Part shown: positions 1-5,321 of the stretch, piece by piece
How the letters are laid out: the number at the start of each line of letters is the position of its first letter
Numbering within the stretch: position 1 is the first letter of the stretch
Source of the DNA: Defluviitaleaceae bacterium
GTDB lineage: Bacteria; Bacillota; Clostridia; Lachnospirales; WRAA01
NCBI GenBank assembly: GCA_009780445.1
Contig: WRAA01000035.1
Coordinates: forward strand, 1-12,237
Length of the DNA stretch: 12,237 nucleotides
Direction of reading: 5' to 3'
Notes under the pieces: model-generated
What the model was told of the DNA's origin: nothing
Database searches by the model: none
What the model saw: the letters and a program-made list of their open reading frames with translations, nothing else
Program-made: the position numbers and the translations under genes

Positions 1-117
1 GATCTGCCCGCCTATCGCGCCTTTCTCGATAACCAAGGTGCTAAGCTTGGAACGCCCGGCGTAAAGCGCGGCGGTAAGGCCGGCAGGCCCCGCGCCGATG
101 ATAATTGTGTCGTACAT
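1..117 (-). CDS. trxB: Thioredoxin reductase, N-terminal fragment (cut by window edge)
   Basis: The reverse strand reads MYDTIIIGAGPAGLTAALYA and continues through GRSKLSTLVIEKGAIGGQI to the window edge. This is the FAD-binding Rossmann N-terminus of thioredoxin reductase, with the dinucleotide-binding GxGxxG motif (GAGPAG). The enzyme reduces thioredoxin with NADPH. In glycine-reducing clostridia, trxB and trxA often sit inside the grd operon and supply electrons to selenoprotein GrdA. The start is placed at 117 because a GGAAGGGG ribosome-binding site (124-131) ends six bases before it; an ATG at 123 abuts that site and is too close. It begins 34 bp after grdX. Only about 39 residues are visible, so the C-terminal CxxC active site cannot be checked. 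The family is clear; placing it in a grd operon rests on grdX. Confidence 0.9.
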   Translation of the reverse strand, partial: MYDTIIIGAGPAGLTAALYAGRSKLSTLVIEKGAIGGQI

Positions 118-123
118 GTACAT

Positions 124-131
124 CCCCTTCC
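124..131 (-). promoter_or_regulatory. Ribosome-binding site of trxB
   Basis: GGAAGGGG on the minus strand. Its six-base spacing to the ATG at 115-117 favours that start over the in-frame ATG at 121-123, which touches the site. Confidence 0.7.
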
Positions 132-132
132 A

Positions 133-150
133 AATTATTGGTCAATAATT
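133..150. repeat. Perfect AT-rich palindrome between grdX and trxB
   Basis: AATTATTG, two spacer bases, then CAATAATT: an 8+2+8 perfect inverted repeat filling most of the 34-bp gap between grdX and trxB, just upstream of the trxB ribosome-binding site. A two-base loop is too tight for a stable RNA hairpin, so a site for a dimeric DNA-binding protein is the better guess. It may also be chance in AT-rich spacer. I cannot assign a regulator. Confidence 0.45.
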
Positions 151-151
151 G

Positions 152-532
152 TTAGACCCATTGACGAACCATGTCGTAATCTATCGCGGCAAAATCGTCC
201 AGCACCTTCTGCGAAAACGCGGAGCGCGGCGTAGGCGGCCGTTGGTTGGCGAACTTTTCCGACACAATCACGGCGGACTCCGCAAGCTCCAGCGATTCAT
301 AGCAGATAGCCTCCTTCTGCGCATACAGCAGCACCGACTTGTACGGAGTTTCGTTCGGCTTGAGGCTGCTTGTGAGCGGGTGCGTGGCGAGCTTGTAGCC
401 CTCGTGAACCATGCCGCGCACCTCCCGCAGAATGTCCAAAGCCAACGCGTCCGCGCTGTAGCACAATATGTTGCCGGAGCCGGCGTTCTGCGCGGTCAGC
501 GGATTATTCGTAACAATGATATACCTGTCCAT
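152..532 (-). CDS. grdX: GrdX family protein (glycine reductase operon leader gene)
   Basis: This 126-residue soluble protein has the features I associate with GrdX: an N-terminal VTNNPL segment (residues 7-12) and a conserved block at 51-66 containing HPL, KPNETPYKS. GrdX is the small protein of unknown biochemical role encoded at the head of glycine/sarcosine/betaine reductase operons, commonly just before trxB and trxA, which is the order here. The ATG at 532 is chosen because the homologous sequence begins at MDRYIIVTNNPL; an upstream TTG at 571 would add 13 unlike residues and run into the terminator hairpin. The ribosome-binding site is weak (GGGTAG). Upstream lie a terminator, a glycine riboswitch and a strong promoter, so expression probably responds to glycine. 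The grdE/A/B/C/D genes would be expected beyond the left edge. Confidence 0.85.
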   Translation of the reverse strand: MDRYIIVTNNPLTAQNAGSGNILCYSADALALDILREVRGMVHEGYKLATHPLTSSLKPNETPYKSVLLYAQKEAICYESLELAESAVIVSEKFANQRPPTPRSAFSQKVLDDFAAIDYDMVRQWV

Positions 533-565
533 GTCTACCCATCTTATCCGTAATAGGCTTGTCAA

Positions 566-603
566 TAACAAAGGGGCATAGCAAGCCTATCTGCCATGCC
601 CCT
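566..603 (-). terminator. Intrinsic terminator of the glycine riboswitch expression platform
   Basis: On the minus strand AGGGGCAT (603-596), a G, and GCA pair with TGC, T and ATGCCCCT (579-572). That makes about 12 base pairs, one of them G-U, around an 8-base loop, followed by the U-rich tract TTTGTTATT. It lies between the glycine aptamer and grdX, where a transcription-control switch would place its terminator. The U tract is interrupted, so termination may be incomplete. The pairing is seen directly; the switching role is inferred. Confidence 0.75.
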
Positions 604-627
604 GTTTTAGTATGCGCGATACACGCA

Positions 628-738
628 ATATAATCCAGAGTTAGTCCGAATATAGTCCTTGTACCTGAAATTTTCATAAAGGTTTGGCCAACCCTTACTT
701 AACTCTTCGGTGTTCCGCTGTGGAAACTCTCCTATATC
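628..738 (-). ncRNA. Glycine riboswitch, single aptamer
   Basis: The minus strand has the glycine aptamer core in order: GGAGAG near the 5' end (732-727), CACCGAAG (712-705), TCAGGTACAAGGAC (668-655) and AACTCTGGA at the 3' end (642-634). Helix P1 is AGAGTT (730-725) pairing with AACTCT (642-637); an outer ATATA/TATAT pairing can extend it. A TTCC/GGAA hairpin and a second hairpin around GGCC fill the interior. The predicted transcription start near 757 leaves no room for a second aptamer upstream, and about 25 nt separate it from the terminator, so this is a singlet. A weak hairpin at about 606-626 could be the partner ('ghost') helix of singlet types. Glycine riboswitches often activate glycine catabolism; grdX and trxB downstream fit that. 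An 85-codon open frame across this RNA is judged spurious. Confidence 0.9.
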
Positions 739-763
739 CATCAACCTTACCATATTATTTACA

Positions 764-792
764 ATGATATCGCATAACGCGCTTTTTGTCAA
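764..792 (-). promoter_or_regulatory. Sigma-A type promoter of the riboswitch-grdX-trxB unit
   Basis: The minus strand has TTGACA (792-787), a 17-base spacer and TATCAT (769-764). That is a perfect -35 and a 5/6 -10 box at ideal spacing. Initiation would fall near 757, about 20 bases before the glycine aptamer, giving a leader of roughly 225 nt to grdX. The promoter lies 31 bp beyond the end of the inverted-repeat element at 823-988. Confidence 0.85.
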
Positions 793-822
793 TACGTTCA
801 CAAAGATTTTTTGGCCGAAGTT

Positions 823-988
823 TAGGGCGTGTTTGAAAACCCCATTTCGGCGCATTTTCGGCAAATTTTCCGCCGTGCGTCGTCAGCTCCTCTAGCGAAC
901 CACAAGGGTTCGCGTCGTCGTCGCTTCCTAGCCCGGCAAAAAATTATGCTCGAAAATTCGCCGAAAGCGGGTTTTCAAACACGCCCTA
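823..988. mobile_element. MITE-like palindromic element, complete copy
   Basis: This 166-bp noncoding element has perfect 20-bp terminal inverted repeats, TAGGGCGTGTTTGAAAACCC at 823-842 and its complement at 969-988. The repeat continues imperfectly to about 50 bp per arm. The centre holds a second palindrome, GCGAACC (895-901), five bases, GGTTCGC (907-913), flanked by imperfect direct repeats rich in GTCGTC. TA occurs at both outer ends, as expected if it was mobilised by a TA-targeting (IS630/Tc1-mariner-like) transposase, which is an inference. No open frame in it looks real. A nearly identical copy in the same orientation begins at 12093, with one single-base indel over the 145 bases visible. 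Its right end supplies the TAG stop of folC. The whole element could fold as a long hairpin in folC readthrough RNA. Confidence 0.88.
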
Positions 989-2266
989 GTGCTTGGCGAA
1001 GAACTCGCGCACCTGCCCGATATAGTAGAGGGAGCCGAATGCGCATATGACCTCGCCCTCGGGCGTGGTGTCCAGCGCGAAGCGTATGGCCTCCGCCACG
1101 CTTTCAAAGGGGGTGGACGGCGCGAACTGCTGCGTAAACCGCGCAAGCTCCGCGGCGGGCATTGCCCGTTCGTTGTCCGGCGTGATGGTGAGGAAGCGGT
1201 TGGCCAGGTGAGCCACTGCGCCCAGCATTTGGTCGTATTCCTTGTCGCGCATTACGCCCACGATGAAGGTCACGCCGCCGTGCTTGAACGAACCCAGCCC
1301 CTTTGCCAGCACGTCCACGCCCTGCGTATTGTGCGCGCCGTCAATGAGCATCAGCGGCTTGCTGTGCATAATCTCCATACGCCCGGGCCACATCGCGGCG
1401 GCCAGGCCTTCGCGGATGTGGCCGTCAGTGATGTTCCAGCCTCTGCCGCGCAAAGCTTTGCACGCCAGAGCCGCCAGCGACGCGTTGTAGTACTGATGCT
1501 CGCCCAGAAGCTTGATTGTCAGCCCCGTAAGGCCGGCGTAGTCAAACTCCGGCACAAAGAATCCGCCCGTCACCCTGATGTCCGCGGGGTCCAGCTTGTG
1601 GATGCGGCAGCCCTGCGCCTGCGCCGCATCTGTGAAGATGCTCTGGATATGCGGCTCCATGGGGTAGATCACCGCGTCGCAGGGGCATGTGATGATGCCG
1701 GCCTTCTTCTGCGCGATCTCCTCCAGGCTGTTCCCCAGCTGTTCCATGTGGTCGTAACCGATATTGGTGATAACGGCGGCTTCCTTCGCCTTGATAACGT
1801 TTGTGGAGTCGATAACGCCGCCCAGGCCGGTTTCAAGCACCACGATGTCACACTTCTGCTCGTCGAAGTGCAGGAAGCACATGGCCGTGTAGATCTCAAA
1901 CGCCGTGGGGTGCTCCTGCCCCTGCGCCGTCATGGTGTCGATCTCACGCTTGATCATCTGCGTGTAGCGCGTGATGTCATCAGTGGAGATTTCGATGCCG
2001 TTCACGGTGATACGCTCCGTAAAACGCTGTATGTACGGGGATGTGAAGCACCCCGTGGTGTACCCAGCCTTCATAAGCACCTGCCCGATGTAGGCCGCGG
2101 TGGAACCCTTGCCGTTGGTGCCGGCGATATGCACAAACTTCAGCCGATCCTCCGGATTGCCCAGAAGGCCGCACAGCGCGCTTATGCGGCTAAGCCCCAG
2201 CTTGCTGCCGAAGGTGTGTGTCGATTCCAGGAACTCAAGTGCTTCATCATATGTCATGGCAGACAT
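986..2266 (-). CDS. folC: Bifunctional folylpolyglutamate synthase / dihydrofolate synthase
   Basis: FolC adds glutamate to dihydropteroate and to reduced folates with ATP, in the cytoplasm. At 426 residues it has normal family length. The Mur-ligase-type P-loop GTNGKGS is at residues 49-55, followed by a TSPYIQRFTERI segment, ETGLGG with DSTNVI, GYDHMEQLG with a KKAGI segment, and the C-domain DGAHN motif. The ATG at 2266 has GGAGGGG about nine bases upstream; an in-frame ATG three codons later has no better site. It starts 35 bp after fchA, so it is probably the last gene of the hutI-fchA-folC unit, where polyglutamylated THF is the acceptor for FtcD/FchA. The stop TAG (986-988) lies on the terminal repeat of the element at 823-988, so insertion fixed the exact C-terminus (EFFAKH). 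Confidence 0.95.
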   Translation of the reverse strand: MSAMTYDEALEFLESTHTFGSKLGLSRISALCGLLGNPEDRLKFVHIAGTNGKGSTAAYIGQVLMKAGYTTGCFTSPYIQRFTERITVNGIEISTDDITRYTQMIKREIDTMTAQGQEHPTAFEIYTAMCFLHFDEQKCDIVVLETGLGGVIDSTNVIKAKEAAVITNIGYDHMEQLGNSLEEIAQKKAGIITCPCDAVIYPMEPHIQSIFTDAAQAQGCRIHKLDPADIRVTGGFFVPEFDYAGLTGLTIKLLGEHQYYNASLAALACKALRGRGWNITDGHIREGLAAAMWPGRMEIMHSKPLMLIDGAHNTQGVDVLAKGLGSFKHGGVTFIVGVMRDKEYDQMLGAVAHLANRFLTITPDNERAMPAAELARFTQQFAPSTPFESVAEAIRFALDTTPEGEVICAFGSLYYIGQVREFFAKH

Positions 2267-2301
2267 GTACCGGCTCCCCTCCAGAGGCTGTCTCTAATAT
2301 C

Positions 2302-2928
2302 TTACAGACTTGTCTCGACCTTGCTGTAAACTTCGCCGGCCAGGGTGTCCGCGCTTGCGAACATTTCGCCGCCCTTGGCCTTGCAGTCCCGCACGAAGGA
2401 ATCGTCGGTTACGCCGGAAAGGTTTATCAGCACGTTAAGCCACGCGCCCTTCACGCCCGCCAGCAGGGTAAGCGAAGCCACGCCAAGGTCCGACGCGGCG
2501 TTGGGGTTCGTCTTGCCCACGCAGGATGCCGTAAGCTCCAGCCCGGCAAGGGCAAGGCGCATGACCTCCAGCGGAACGAGGGTGGCCTGCTTTAACGCGT
2601 CCTGCATTGCCTGCTTCCGCGCGGCCTTCTCTTCGTCGGTGGCCTTGGGCATTGCAAACACCGCGCCCACGCCGTTATAGGCTTCCGTGTCCCTGTCCAC
2701 CGCATCGGCCAACTCCTTGCGCAGCTTGTTCATCGCGGAGACAATCTCCTTCGCAAGCTGTTCAAATTCGGCATACTTGGGCTTGCCAAGCGTAAGAGCC
2801 GCCACCATGGACGTAAGCGACGCGCCCATCGCAGCGGACAACGCCGAGGCCGAACCGCCGCCCGGAGCCGGCGCGTCGGACGCCATTACGTCCAAGAACT
2901 CACACACCCTATGGTCTACCAATTTCAC
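2302..2928 (-). CDS. fchA: Formimidoyltetrahydrofolate cyclodeaminase
   Basis: FchA cyclises 5-formimino-THF to 5,10-methenyl-THF and releases ammonia (EC 4.3.1.4), the step after FtcD in histidine breakdown. The 208-residue length matches the stand-alone bacterial form. The signature near the N-terminus, DAPAPGGGSASALSAAMGAS, is the glycine-rich folate-binding segment of the cyclodeaminase fold; a largely helical body with a KTNPNAASD segment follows. The start is GTG at 2928, overlapping the hutI stop in a GTGA arrangement, with AAGGTGA just upstream inside hutI, so translation is likely coupled. In animals this activity is fused to the transferase as one protein; here the two are separate genes with hutI between them. 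Confidence 0.95.
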   Translation of the reverse strand: MKLVDHRVCEFLDVMASDAPAPGGGSASALSAAMGASLTSMVAALTLGKPKYAEFEQLAKEIVSAMNKLRKELADAVDRDTEAYNGVGAVFAMPKATDEEKAARKQAMQDALKQATLVPLEVMRLALAGLELTASCVGKTNPNAASDLGVASLTLLAGVKGAWLNVLINLSGVTDDSFVRDCKAKGGEMFASADTLAGEVYSKVETSL

Positions 2929-4151
2929 ACAATCACCTTCCCGCTCTTGATCACGCTGTACACCTGATTGTTGCCGTATCTGTAGAATATGAAGTTTAGG
3001 TCAGGCGCGTCCCAGATTACGATGTCCGCGTCCTTGCCGGCCTCCAGACTTCCCTTGCTTGCGGCGCGCCCGATTGCGGCGGCGGCGTTCAGCGTTGCGG
3101 CGCACAGCACCTCCGCCGGCATAAGCCGCAGCTTGAGGCAGCCCAGCGTCATGGCGAACTGCATGTTGTAGCCCGGGCTGGATCCCGGGTTGAAGTCCGT
3201 GGCGATAGCCACGGGTATGCCCTTCTCCACCATTAGCTTGGCGCGGGCGAAGTTCTTGTCGAGGTTGAAGCTTGTGGTCGGCAAGCACACGGCGATTGTG
3301 CCGCTTTCGGCCATAGCGTCAAGGCCGGCGTCGGAGGCCTGCAGAAGATGCTCCGCCGATGCCGCGCCAAGCTCCGCCGCAAGCTCCGCCCCGCCGATCC
3401 GGTTGATCTCGTCGGCGTGGATCTTGATGCCGAGGCCAAGCTTCTTCGCCGCGGACAGTATCCTGCGCGACTGCGCTATGTCGAACACCGCCGTTTCGGC
3501 GAATACGTCGGCATATTCGGCCAGACCCAACTCCACAACCTTGGGCAGAACTTCCTCCGCCACATAGTCGATGTAGGCGTCGCGCCTGTCCTTATACTCT
3601 TCCGGGCAGGCGTGGGCACCCATGAAGGTGGCCACCACGTCGATGTCGTGTTCACGCGAAAGGCGCGATATCACGCGCAGCTGCTTCATCTCTGTGTCGA
3701 GATCCAGGCCGTAGCCGGACTTGGCCTCCACGGTGGTTGTGCCGTGGCGCATCATCCTGTCGGCAAAGTCCGCCGCCTTGGCGTACAGCTCTTCCTCACC
3801 TTCGGCGCGTGTGGCGCGTACCGTGGAGAGTATGCCGCCGCCGCCGCGCAGGATGTCCAGATACTGCACGCCGGCCAGCTTCATCTCCAGCTCGTTCTGC
3901 CGAAACCCGCCGAACACCATGTGCGTATGCGGATCCACAAGTCCCGGCGTGGCCAGCCTGCCGCCGGCATCCACGACCTCCGCCGCATCAGGCGCGCCCG
4001 CCTGTTCGCCCACATAACTTATCTTGCCGCCGGTAACGGCAATGGCCGCACCCTCCATCACGTGCGCCCTGCCCTGCTCTTCGCCCGAAACCGCCGCGCT
4101 TCCCAGCGGAGTAACGAGTTTCCCGATATTCTTGATCAATAAATCCGCCAT
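2925..4151 (-). CDS. hutI: Imidazolonepropionase
   Basis: HutI hydrolyses 4-imidazolone-5-propionate to N-formimino-L-glutamate, the third step of histidine degradation (EC 3.5.2.7). It is a cytoplasmic metal-dependent amidohydrolase. The protein has 408 residues, the usual length. Visible motifs are the metal-binding HxH in DPHTHMVFGG (H75, H77), GAHACPEEYKDRRDAYID, KIHADEINRIGG and ATDFNPGSSPG near residue 320. The ATG at 4151 is preceded by AGGTGA at good spacing. Its product is the substrate of FtcD, encoded just upstream in transcription order, and its stop overlaps fchA. The decayed element at 4168-4319 ends 16 bases before its start codon, so the ribosome-binding site lies just outside the element. 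hutH and hutU are not in the window. Confidence 0.96.
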   Translation of the reverse strand: MADLLIKNIGKLVTPLGSAAVSGEEQGRAHVMEGAAIAVTGGKISYVGEQAGAPDAAEVVDAGGRLATPGLVDPHTHMVFGGFRQNELEMKLAGVQYLDILRGGGGILSTVRATRAEGEEELYAKAADFADRMMRHGTTTVEAKSGYGLDLDTEMKQLRVISRLSREHDIDVVATFMGAHACPEEYKDRRDAYIDYVAEEVLPKVVELGLAEYADVFAETAVFDIAQSRRILSAAKKLGLGIKIHADEINRIGGAELAAELGAASAEHLLQASDAGLDAMAESGTIAVCLPTTSFNLDKNFARAKLMVEKGIPVAIATDFNPGSSPGYNMQFAMTLGCLKLRLMPAEVLCAATLNAAAAIGRAASKGSLEAGKDADIVIWDAPDLNFIFYRYGNNQVYSVIKSGKVIV

Positions 4152-4167
4152 AACTCACCTAGTTCCC

Positions 4168-4319
4168 TAAAGAGTTTATAAAGAAATAAACTTTCCGTTT
4201 TGCTTGTCTCTGCGTCACTTCTTCCTTGCGAACCTTCTAGGTTCGCGGCGTCATCAGTTCCTTGCATTTGCACAAAAATCCTGCGCAAAATCGGAAAGCT
4301 TATTCCTTTACAAACCCTA
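4168..4319. mobile_element. Decayed, divergent copy of the MITE-like family
   Basis: About 152 bp bounded by TA at 4168-4169 and 4318-4319. The arms are long imperfect inverted repeats: on the left GTTTATAAAG, AATAA and CTTTCCG from 4174; on the right the complement of GTTTGTAAAGGAATAAGC. The centre has the same palindrome as the other copies, GCGAACC (4228-4234), five bases, GGTTCGC (4240-4246). The right half aligns by eye with the element at 823-988: similar GTC/TTCCT direct repeats, then CAAAAAT, TGC, AAAAT, CG, GAAAGC and a final CCCTA. It fills the ftcD-hutI gap and extends into the 3' end of ftcD, providing the last codons and stop. Homology is judged by eye; an old copy or a sister family both fit. 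Confidence 0.68.
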
Positions 4320-5211
4320 ATATGTGGTTTTCCAGCACCTGCTTGCCGTAGTCGAAGTTTTCGATCTGCAGGTAGTACTCCGCGCAGTCGATAAGAGCCT
4401 TGGCTGGCGCAAGGCCGATCAGCTCCGTGCCTATCACGCTCACGCCGTACCTTCGCGCCTCTGCCCGCACCACGTCCACAACGCGGTAGATCGGCGTGCC
4501 TTCATAGTTCACCATGTTCATGGAGACCTGGGTGATGTTACGGTCCTCCAGCATCACGCCGATGGCCTTACAGTACTTAAAGCCGCCGGAGCTTCCGCGG
4601 ATCACCTTCGAAATCTTGTTGGCCACCTCTATGTCGGATGTGGAAAGGTTGATGTTAAACGCCACCAGCGGCATCCTCGCGCCCACGGCCACTACGCCGG
4701 CCGTTGGGTGTGGCTGTTCGCCGCCGAAGTCCGGCTTCCACTGCGGCTGCTCCATCTTCTGCGCCATTCCCTCGAACTCGCCCTTGCGTATCGCCGCAAG
4801 GTTGCGGCGGCCTTCGCTCGAGGCTGAATCTTCATACAAGAACACCGGTATGCCGGCCTCCGCAGCAATCGCCGCGCCCACTTCCTTCGACATCTCGACG
4901 CACTCCGCCATTGTCACGTCCTTCAGCGGCACAAAGGGGCATACGTCCATCGCGCCCATACGCGGGTGTTCGCCGGAGTGCTTCGTAAGGTCTATCTTCT
5001 GCGCCGCAAGCTTCGCAAGCTTCACCGCCGCATCCTTGATACCCTCCGGGCTTCCCACAAGCGTAAACACCGTGCGGTTGTGGCTAAGGTCCGGCGCGCT
5101 GTCAAGCAGTGTTACGCCCGGCACAGACCTTGCCGCGGCCTCCAACTCCGCAAGCACCGCGGTGTCACGCGCCACGCTGAAATTCGGTATGCACTCAACT
5201 ATCTTCGCCAT
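4300..5211 (-). CDS. ftcD: Glutamate formimidoyltransferase
   Basis: FtcD transfers the formimino group of N-formimino-L-glutamate to tetrahydrofolate, giving glutamate and 5-formimino-THF (EC 2.1.2.5). It has 303 residues, the single-activity bacterial form without a fused cyclodeaminase. The N-terminus MAKIVECIPNFS is typical. SHNRTVFT (43-50) and HSGEHPRMGAMDVCPFVP (from 78) carry the conserved catalytic-region histidines, H82 matching the position known in the mammalian enzyme. The ATG at 5211 is chosen over one at 5250, which adds 13 unlike residues; AAAGGGG precedes it. The last six residues, LGFVKE, and the stop are encoded at the end of the decayed element at 4168-4319, so the tail is probably acquired. 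A long hairpin at 5233-5279 sits just upstream. Confidence 0.95.
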   Translation of the reverse strand: MAKIVECIPNFSVARDTAVLAELEAAARSVPGVTLLDSAPDLSHNRTVFTLVGSPEGIKDAAVKLAKLAAQKIDLTKHSGEHPRMGAMDVCPFVPLKDVTMAECVEMSKEVGAAIAAEAGIPVFLYEDSASSEGRRNLAAIRKGEFEGMAQKMEQPQWKPDFGGEQPHPTAGVVAVGARMPLVAFNINLSTSDIEVANKISKVIRGSSGGFKYCKAIGVMLEDRNITQVSMNMVNYEGTPIYRVVDVVRAEARRYGVSVIGTELIGLAPAKALIDCAEYYLQIENFDYGKQVLENHILGFVKE

Positions 5212-5232
5212 ATTCCTATCCCCTTTCAAAAT

Positions 5233-5279
5233 CATAGCCCCCTGGCGCATGGTATCATCACCATATGCTGGAGGCTATG
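5233..5279 (-). terminator. Long imperfect hairpin between the rpmH operon and ftcD
   Basis: CATAGCC (5233-5239) to ATGGT (5249-5253) pairs with ACCAT (5260-5264) to GGCTATG (5273-5279): a stem of roughly 20 positions with a few mismatches and a six-base loop. In the minus-strand transcript it is followed by ATTTTG and then the ftcD ribosome-binding site. It can be read as a weak intrinsic terminator ending the rpmH-jag-stalk transcript, or as a control element in the ftcD leader. The pairing is clear, the role is not. I see no convincing promoter between it and ftcD. Confidence 0.5.
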
Positions 5280-5283
5280 CACT

Positions 5284-5321
5284 AAGAACCTACGTTCTGA
5301 GAACCTATGCTCTAAGTTCTT
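5284..5321. repeat. Short AGAAC/GTTCT repeat cluster
   Basis: AAGAAC (5284-5289) and GTTCTT (5316-5321) are inverted. Between them AGAACCTA occurs twice, 15 bases apart (5285-5292 and 5300-5307), and AGAAC-CTAC-GTTCT is a small palindrome. The cluster covers the stop codon of the stalk-domain gene and leads into the hairpin at 5233-5279. Function unknown. Confidence 0.4.

Noticed and set aside
152..532. Selenocysteine codon in the visible grd genes
   Set aside because: grdX reads through with no internal TGA, and the selenoprotein genes grdA and grdB would be outside the window.
607..864. An 85-codon open frame on the minus strand before grdX
   Set aside because: It begins inside the mobile element, crosses the grd promoter, and its remainder is the glycine aptamer. 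No family resemblance and no convincing ribosome-binding site.
823..988. The palindromic element as a CRISPR repeat or a tRNA-like gene
   Set aside because: There is no regular array of repeats and spacers, and no cloverleaf; terminal inverted repeats with TA ends fit a MITE.
989..2329. A long open frame on the plus strand opposite folC
   Set aside because: It mirrors the folC codons in a GC-rich gene; the product is rich in Arg, His and Val with no recognisable domain, while the minus frame is clearly FolC.
3348..4142. A plus-strand open frame opposite hutI
   Set aside because: Fully antisense to a clear imidazolonepropionase; composition typical of a shadow frame.
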